Part shown: piece by piece, positions 38,501 to 47,500 of the stretch | How the letters are laid out: each line of letters begins with the position of its first letter | How positions within the stretch are numbered: position 1 is the stretch's first letter | Program-made: the position numbers and the translations under genes | NCBI GenBank assembly: GCA_030248215.1 | Contig: JASANG010000258.1 | Location: 67,001 to 131,000 of the forward strand | Length of the DNA stretch: 64,000 bases | Origin: Enoplolaimus lenunculus | Taxonomy: Eukaryota > Nematoda > Enoplea > Enoplida > Thoracostomopsidae | Reading direction: 5' to 3' | Notes under the pieces: model-generated | Told to the model about the DNA's origin: nothing | Databases searched by the model: none | The model's input: only the letters and a program-made list of their open reading frames with translations

Positions 38501-41500
38501 ATAGATGATGGGGCCAGTGTATAGAACAGGGGCGGAACAGTATTCCTAAGCCTAAGCCTAAGCCTAAGCCTAAGCGTCAGCCTAAGCGTAAGCGCAAGAG
38601 TGAGCATATTCTTATGACTAAGCCTAAGTTTAAGCCTAAGCCAAGCAAAAAAGTAGTCTAAAGTTTAAGCTTACTATTTTCTAGTCCCACAGAAAACGTT
38701 CCGTCCATGATCTTTACATGGGCCGATGATGGTAACGGTTGCCTAAATCCCTGTCTAAGCGTTAGCCTGTGCCTAAGCCTTAACCTTAGTCTTCGCTTAC
38801 ATTTAAGCCAGCATAGTATCCGTTTCAAAGTTAGGCTTAGGTATTCGTTTAGGCGATAGGTTACAGCAGTGCCGGAGCAGGCAAGGGTGGGACCTCGCCC
38901 CAAATTGCAGGATGGGGCCCCCAAACTCGAGAGCGAAGCGAACGTAAAGCCAGACGCATTTTAAAACTTAAGCGGTTTTTGTTTCAACCGGTTAGGGTGG
39001 GGGCCCCTTTAGGGGTGGGGCTCCCCCAAATCGGGGAATGGGGGCGGCTCCTCCGGCCCTGGGTTGCAAAGAATATTTCTGCAAGTTCAGTTTAGAAAAT
39101 CGCAACCTGTCGAGTGTATGGGTAAAATGCTATAAAACAATTTCGCAGTTCTGTTTGAAAATGTCACTAACAAGCGATATAGATTGTATCACAATCATTG
39201 AAACGACTATTAACCTTAAAATGCGATATGCAATATTTGATTTTGCAGATTCCGTACAGTATTTTTGACAAATTCTTACTGCAATATTTGATTTTGCAGA
39301 TTCCGTACAGTATTTTTGACAAATTCTTACTGCAATATTTGATTTTGCAGATTCCGTACAGTATTTTTGACAAATTCTTACTGCAATATTTGATTTTGCA
39401 GATTCCGTACAGTATTTTTGACAAATTCTTACTGCAATATTTGATTTTGCAGATTCCGTACAGTATTGTTGCCAAATTCTTACTGCAATATTTGATTTTG
39501 CAGATTCCGTACAGTATTTTTGACAAATTCTTACTGCAATATTTGATTTTGCAGATTCCGTACAGTATTTTTGACAAATTCTTACTGCAATATTTGATTT
39601 TGCAGATTCCGTACAGTATTTTTGACAAATTCTTACTGCAATATTTGATTTTGCAGATTCCGTACAGTATTTTTGACAAATTCTTACTGCAATATTTGAT
39701 TTTGCAGATTCCGTACAGTATTTTTGACAAATTCTTACTGCAATATTTGATTTTGCAGATTCCGTACAGTATTGTTGCCAAATTCTTACTGCAATATTTG
39801 ATTTTTCAGATTCCGTACAGTATTTTTGACAAATTCTTACTGCAATATTTGATTTTGCAGATTCCGTACAGTATTTTTGACAAATTCTTACTGCAATATT
39901 TGATTTTTCAGATTCCGTGCAGTATTTTTGACAAATTCTTACTTCAATATTTGATTTTGCAGATTCCGTACTCCCTTCCCACAGTATTTTTGACAAATTC
40001 TTACTGCAATATTTGATTTTGCAATTCCTCACAGTATTTTTGACAAATTCTTACTGCAATATTTGATTTTGCAGATTCCGTACAGTATTTTTGACAAATT
40101 CTTACTGCAATATTTGATTTTGCAGATTCCGTACAGTATTTTTGACAAATTCTTACTGCAATATTTGATTTTGCAGATTCCGTACAGTATTTTTGACAAA
40201 TTCTTACTGCAATATTTGATTTTGCAGATTCCGTACAGTATTTTTGACAAATTCTTACTGCAATATTTGATTTTGCAGATTCCGTACAGTATTTTTGACA
40301 AATTCTTACTGCAATATTTGATTTTGCAGATTCCGTACAGTATTTTTGCCAAATTCTTACTGCAATATTTGATTTTGCAGATTCCGTACAGTATTTTTGA
40401 CAAATTCTTACTGCAATATTTGATTTTGCAGATTCCGTACAGTATTTTTGACAAATTCTTACTGCAATATTTGATTTTGCAGATTCCGTACAGTATTTTT
40501 GACAAATTCTTACTGCAATATTTGATTTTGCAGATTCCGTACAGTATTTTTGACAAATTCTTACTGCAATATTTGATTTTGCAGATTCCGTACAGTATTT
40601 TTGACAAATTCTTACTGCAATATTTGATTTTGCAGATTCCGTACAGTATTTTTGACAAATTCTTACTGCAATATTTGATTTTGCAGATTCCGTACAGTAA
40701 TTTTGACAAATTCTTACGGCAATATTTGATTTTGCAGATTCCGTACAGTATTGTTGCCAAATTCTTACTGCAATATTTGATTTTGCAGATTCCGTACAGT
40801 ATTTTTGACAAATTCTTACGGCAATATTTGATTTTGCAGATTCCTAACAGTATTTTTGACAAATTCTTACTGCAATATTTGATTTTGCAGATTCCGTACA
40901 GTATTTTTGACAAATTCTTACGGCAATATTTGATTTTGCAGATTCCTAACAGTATTTTTGACAAATTCTTACTGCAATATTTGATTTTGCAGATTCCGTA
41001 CAGTATTTTTGACAAATTCTTACTGCAATATTTGATTTTGCAGATTCCGTACAGTATTTTTGACAAATTCTTACTGCAATATTTGATTTTGCAGATTCCG
41101 TACAGTATTTTTGACAAATTCTTACTGCAATATTTGATTTTGCAGATTCCGTACAGTATTTTTGACAAATTCTTACTGCAATATTTGATTTTGCAGATTC
41201 CGTACAGTATTTTTGACAAATTCTTACTGCAATATTTGATTTTGCAGATTCCGTACAGTATTTTTGACAAATTCTTACTTCAATTGCAAATGGGATACAG
41301 CAAACACAATAATCCGTATCATAATTTGGTTCACGGCGCTGATGTGACACAAACTTGCAGTTGGATGCTATCGCAAACGGGTCTTGGCGTAAGTATTGTG
41401 TTGCTTGATCAAAATTAAGCCGTATTCACATGTGCAAGTTTTTTCCTAGCGAAAATTAACAACTGAAACTTGGAGATTACAGTTTGACAATTTGGTTTCC

Positions 41501-44500
41501 ATTCTTGCGTACGGCGCAAGTTGCAGCTGCGATTCTTTTCATAGTCACATTGAACAATACAGTTTACGGTTGTTATTCATGGGTCAGGTTGTATATATGG
41601 CTAACTCAACGCAAGGATCAAACGAAACAGGCTTTTTCTAAGGTAAAATGTATAACTCTGTGTTGTGTTACTAGTTGAATTTCGTCTAATTTTTCTTTTG
41701 AGTTCAGAGACCTGCCAAATTTAGAGGGATTTTAATATCGGGTAGCTAAGTAATTTTTAGCAAAGACCAAATCACCATATTTCAGTAGTGTATCTATTGA
41801 GTATTAAATAAATGTACTTAAAATATATTTTTGAATAAAAAAATTTCAGGAATTACTGTCCGAATTAGAAATATTCGCTTGTTTATTCGCATCGATGATA
41901 CATGATTATGAACATACTGGTCATACGAACAACTTTCACGTCCAGTCCTAGTAAGTTACCGGTGCCTGTAGCCAGCTCATTTTGGTTGAGGGTGGGGCTA
42001 AAAATCTTTCAACAGGGTCATACAAGGTGTTTTCGGTAACTTCAAAAGCAAGGTTGAAAATTTTCTAGAGTGAGGCCAAATTTTTGCTTAGGCGTAGGCG
42101 TAGGTTTAGGCTTAGGAACGCATTTTTGCAACGCTTAGGCTTTAGGCTTAGGAATACGCTTAATCTACTGTTACGCCCATTAAAGTAACATTTGCCGAAG
42201 AATTTGTGAAATTTTTAGACTTTCAAAAATCATTTTGTGAAAAATTTGTGAAATTTTTTACTTTAAACAAATTATTTTGTATTGAGCGCCGTTTTAGCGA
42301 TTTAAAAAATTTTGTTTTTAAACAAGTAATAACCGATGCGCACATTTCAAAATGCGACTGCCCGTAATTTTAAAATGTGCACAAAATATTGCCAATTTAA
42401 TATTTAATTGATTTCACCTGAAAATTAATGAAATTGTTTCGCTGGAAAAATCCGAAAGTTCCATCGAATTGTGTTAATAAAAACTCAGAGTTATTTGAAC
42501 ACATAGTTCAGTTCAACGTCAACTGAACAGTCAAACTATATTATGGATCATCCACGCTATAATGCGCGTGCTAATGTAAAAAATTGTTTAACCACCCGGT
42601 AAGCATCTGTGTACAAAACGAAGCTGTAACTAGCGTTTTAGGTACAATTCCATGCGGTACGTAAACACTATTAACTGTCTCGACACTGCCCATAGGGAGT
42701 CGGGACAAACGTTAAAAAATGAAGCACTATAAATAATTGTATATATGTGTTTGTGTTGTTGTAATGTATGTTTACGATGCTATAAAAACACAGTGTGATA
42801 TGTCTTTATATCCTCGTTATAAACTACAGGATTTTATAGTGGTCTCGTAATAGAGTGTGTTCAAACGACGTCCGGCCTTACTCAGACCCAGACAGTTTTT
42901 TGTTTTATTTTTCAGCTCTGACTTTGCAATGCTTTACAACGATCGTTCGGTGCTCGAAAATCATCATATCAGTTCGAGTTTTCGAATTCTCAAAGAAAAC
43001 GACAAAAACATCCTTGCATATTTTAACCGAGAAGAGTTCAGGTATCATTTAAACGTCAATAAATATTTTTTGACAAAAATTTTCAACGTAGGACAATAGA
43101 CCGAGCCAGATTTTGCAGCGATATATCCACCATTTGAACAATGACACAGAACATTTTGCCTGAAAGAAACAGCGTTTAACCCTTTCTCACATAAATATTT
43201 TCAATTTCATATGAGACGTAATTTCAAGGTAAGAGTGGAACCCCAGTCTCACGGGTGGAGGCGTTTACGATGACCACTCAGCTATAGGAAGTTGACGCTC
43301 GAGCCCGAGGGGGCTTTCACGTCTTGTAGAGATTTTGCGCTGCTCATATATGATAGAATTGTTAAACACTACTCGCAGTGTCTATATTGCTCGTATATTA
43401 TTGTATTTAGTTGCTCATAGTACACTCTATGAGTGAGACTCTATGAGTGAAAGGGTTAAAAATAAAAACCAACATGCTATTTCTGATATAATATTTACAC
43501 ATAAAAGCAAAGAATTATTTTTGAGAAAACACTTTCTTAGCTCCGCTAAAAATGGCTCAAATTATTTTAATTGATATTTTTCTCGTTTATTTTTAGAGAA
43601 TTTCGAAATTTGGTTGTCGAAATTGTACTCGCAACCGATATGTCAACTCATTTTGTACAAGTGAAAACGATGAAAAATATGCTTGGCTTGCCTGAAAGGT
43701 TAGTTTATTACTGTATTGACCCGAATAAGAGGGGAGGTGTAATAAGAGGGGGTCCCCATTTTGAGTGCCAATCAATAGGAGTCCGCACCCCTAATAAGAG
43801 TCCGTAAGCCGATAGAGTCCCTACACCCTAATTAGAGTCCATAATGTCAATTATCCCTAATTGTAGCGCATAAAGGACTCCAGGGGCAAATAATTTGAGT
43901 TCGAAACTTTAAAGCGTATATACTTAAATTTTGAAAGTACATTCCTAAGTATAGCCTTGCATTATCACCCTAAACGTTTAATTCAACGGACAGTTGCAGT
44001 ACCGAATATATATCATTAACAAAGGACGGCGGAGGGCGAGTTGAAAATAAATAACGGTCCGTAACCGAATAAAAAGAGGGGTACCCTCTACAGAGGCCAA
44101 ATAAATATCAGCCTCCCTCTCTTATTCGGGTCACTACAGTACTTCGGTATTTTTTGGCAAAATTTAAATTTTAGCATTTCAAACGTCAGAAATCACAGTC
44201 TGTATCATAAATACATTGCGTAGAGTGGAAAGTAGATCGATATAGACATTGTATACACCGAATATTTAATCTTATGATGCTAAAAATTACTTTACACTGC
44301 AAAAAATGGTGAGTCAAATTGACATTTGTCGGAAATAGGCTGCACGGGACTACACAAGCTGAGTCAAATTCGACTCCGCCAGAGTCAAACATGCGACATC
44401 AGTGAGTCGAACTTACCACTGTCAGAGTCGAGCTTGACTCTGTGTAGTCTCGAAAAGCCTATTAAGGAGAGAGTCTATTTGACTAACAAGCATATTCCTA

Positions 44501-47500
44501 AGCCTAAGCGTAAGAATGAGCATATTCCTTGGCCTAAACCCAAGCCTAAGCCAAGCAAATAAATTAGTCTAAAGAAAAACGTTCCGTCCCTGATCTTTGG
44601 GTACTATTTTACAGCATTGACAAACTAAAAGCGTTATGCCTAGTGATACACTGCTGTGATATTAGCCATCCGGCCAAACCGTGGAATCTTCACAGCAGAT
44701 GGACGGTTGGAGTTATTGAAGAATTTTTCCGACAGGTATTATTTATTTCGGTTATGTGCTGTTTTTTATACTCACAGGCAATGGGACACTTTGGGAACGT
44801 TCGGCCAAACTCTGTTTTTAGGGTAGTAACATTAGCTTGATTTCACAAAAACCTTACTTAAGTACGACTTAGTAGTTAAGTACGTGCTAAGTAATTACTT
44901 AACCATGTGGTCGTTTTTAGAAGCACGCATAAGTTAAGTAAATACTTAAGTCGCTGAACAAATTTGGTATATTACAGATTAACAGTTCAAGTATACTTAG
45001 CTTGGTCTATTGAAATTAAAGACTGATGGCGACTCTGTTAATATAAAGCAAAGCTATTAGTTTATTGTTAAGGCCATGGTTCACATTTGAGGTTTATTCG
45101 GTTTTGTCAAAAAGTTAAGTATTTACTTAAGTCGGCGAATTAAGTAATTAAGTATAACTTAAGTATATACTTAAGTAAGGTTTCAGAAACCCAAGCATTA
45201 TCCTATAAGCATTTTAAATATATGTCTTAGCGTAATGACAAGTCTAAAACTAAAGCTTAAGGTAAAATTAACGCCTAAGCGTACAGATTATTCGAAACTT
45301 GAGTCTACTCTGCAGTTATCTTGGTATTAAAATGGAAATCTTTTGCCACTCGTTGTTCAGTCTAAGGCCTGTGCAACCAGATTTTCAAATTATAATCTGT
45401 TATTTGAAAAATTCACAAAATTTCATTATTTATAGTTTTTGATTTTTGATATTTTTTAACTTTCAGGGTGATCTGGAAGCATCGATGGGACTGCCGTATT
45501 CGCCGTTGTGTGACCGAAATTCTGTTCATGTCGCTGAATCTCAAATTGGTAAATTTTTATGTTTTTTGTTTTGAAATGACTAAGTAATGCAATGTTCGCC
45601 CAGGTGTAACCAAATATCCATTTTCCGTTTCTGTTTCCGTTATTTTGATCACTTCTATACGATTTCGTTTCCGTAATTTTTACTATCCGTTTATACCCTG
45701 ATGTTCACAGGTTGCGTTCAATTGTTTTCAACTGAACGCAAACACAAATTTTTAAGCAACTGAAACCTGAAACGAAGAAAGCAAGAGAGAGTACCAACAC
45801 AAACGAGTAACAAAACATTTGCTGAAAACACGCGTTTGAAGGTTTGCATTAATGATCTTAGGCCCCTAGGCATACTTTAGTTTCACTTGAATTAAGTTAT
45901 TGTGAAATTTTCTCATACACTTTTGCTAATTTTTAGCTAATCTATTATTTTAACCTGGAATAGAGTTTAGATACTAATTTGGTCGGAACTAGAATTCTAG
46001 TGACACTCTGATGTACTTCAATGCCAACTTCAAAGTTTGCCTTATCCTTTTTTGACCACTTTAATTCGAAGGCTAAACCCCCAACAACGTGCCACCGTGG
46101 ATCTTGATCCAAACTTAAAGATAGAACACGCGACTTGTTTGGCAAGTCCAACGCAATCGCTACTGGACGCTGTCCACTACGCAAAATTCAATACGAGATT
46201 AACTTTTTTTTAAATTACTGTTATTTTTTTACATGTTTTATAGGTTTCATCGATTTTATTGTTGAGCCAAGTATGATGGTATGCGGTGAAATGTTGATCA
46301 AAATGGTCGAACCGCTTGTTGCAATGCCGTCGACGCCTGGAAGCACAGTACAAAACGGTGATATTAACAATGGAGATAATCAAAAATCAAGGTAAAGTCT
46401 TTGTGATTTTCATTATTAATCTTTTTGTCATAAGTGTGTCTATACGCAACATTTCCTGATGGATGCCTGGTGTACGCCAGTATTAAAGGTGTTCCAAGAT
46501 ACAACCAGAAACTTATTAAAGTTAATAAAAAATTTAAGAATTAATAAGAAACAAAAATCTATTTCTATTAATTCTTAAATCTAAATAGGCCCATGTAGAG
46601 ATGAGGGGTGGCGGAACGTTTTTCTGTGGGGCTAGAATAGAGTAAGCTTAAGCTTTAGACTAATTTTTAGCTTGACTTAGGCTTAGACTTAGGCTTAGGA
46701 ATATGCTCATTCCTACGTTTAGGCTTAGGTTTAGGCTTAGGCTTAGGATTAGGCTTAGGATTAGGCTTAGGCTTAGGATTAGGATTGGGATTAGGAATAT
46801 GCTTTTAATACTGTTCCGCCCCTGGTCTTTACATTGGCCTATAAATATATATTATATATTATATTATTTAATATATGGTTTATTTCAATTTTTAGCTACA
46901 ATAGCGCTGCAAGCAGCGGTCGCAGTACACCGAAATCCCGAATTCCGCTCACGGAAGAAGGAAAATTAGACATTCCACAGCCGTGGATTCAGGCAATGCA
47001 TAGCAACAAGACAACGTGGAAAGAACAAGCTGCTCAAGGTAAAGATTGCAACGTTCAGGGGCCGAGATTAGGTTTTTTAGACCTAAGCCTAAGCCTATGC
47101 CTAAGCCTAAGCCTAAGCCAAAGCCTAAGCCTAAGCCTAAGCCATTTCGTAACGGTATCAACGTTCAAGCGAGATTTATGCGATCGAGCGTAGCAAGCGA
47201 GAACATTTTTTTTGGCCAATGTTAGTTTAAGGGGCGTAACAGTAGATTAGGCGTATTCCTAAGTCTAAGGCTAAGCGTTGCAAAAATGTGTTCCTAAGCC
47301 TAAGCCTGAGTGTTGCAAAAATGTGTTCCTATAAGCCTAAGGCTAAGCCTAACCGGTGCAAAAATGTGTTCCTAAGCCTAAGCCTAAGCGTTACAAAAAT
47401 GTTTTCATAAGCCTAAGCCTAAGCAAAAAAATGTAATCTAGAATCTAAACCTACTCTGTTATGGACCCACCAGAAACCTGGACGCCCCTTAAAGTAGCAT

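Noticed and set aside
39230-41247. CRISPR-like regular array
   Set aside because: Direct 51-bp repeats have no unique spacers, the genome is eukaryotic, and the unit is derived from the adjacent exon boundary.
39130-41270. Minus-strand open frames of 300 and 413 codons in the 51-bp satellite
   Set aside because: Periodicity of 51 bp keeps any stop-free frame open; the biological sense comes from the + strand exon-6 relationship.
45945-46184. 79-codon minus-strand frame in PDE1 intron 11
   Set aside because: No motif, splice context or similarity visible; consistent with chance.
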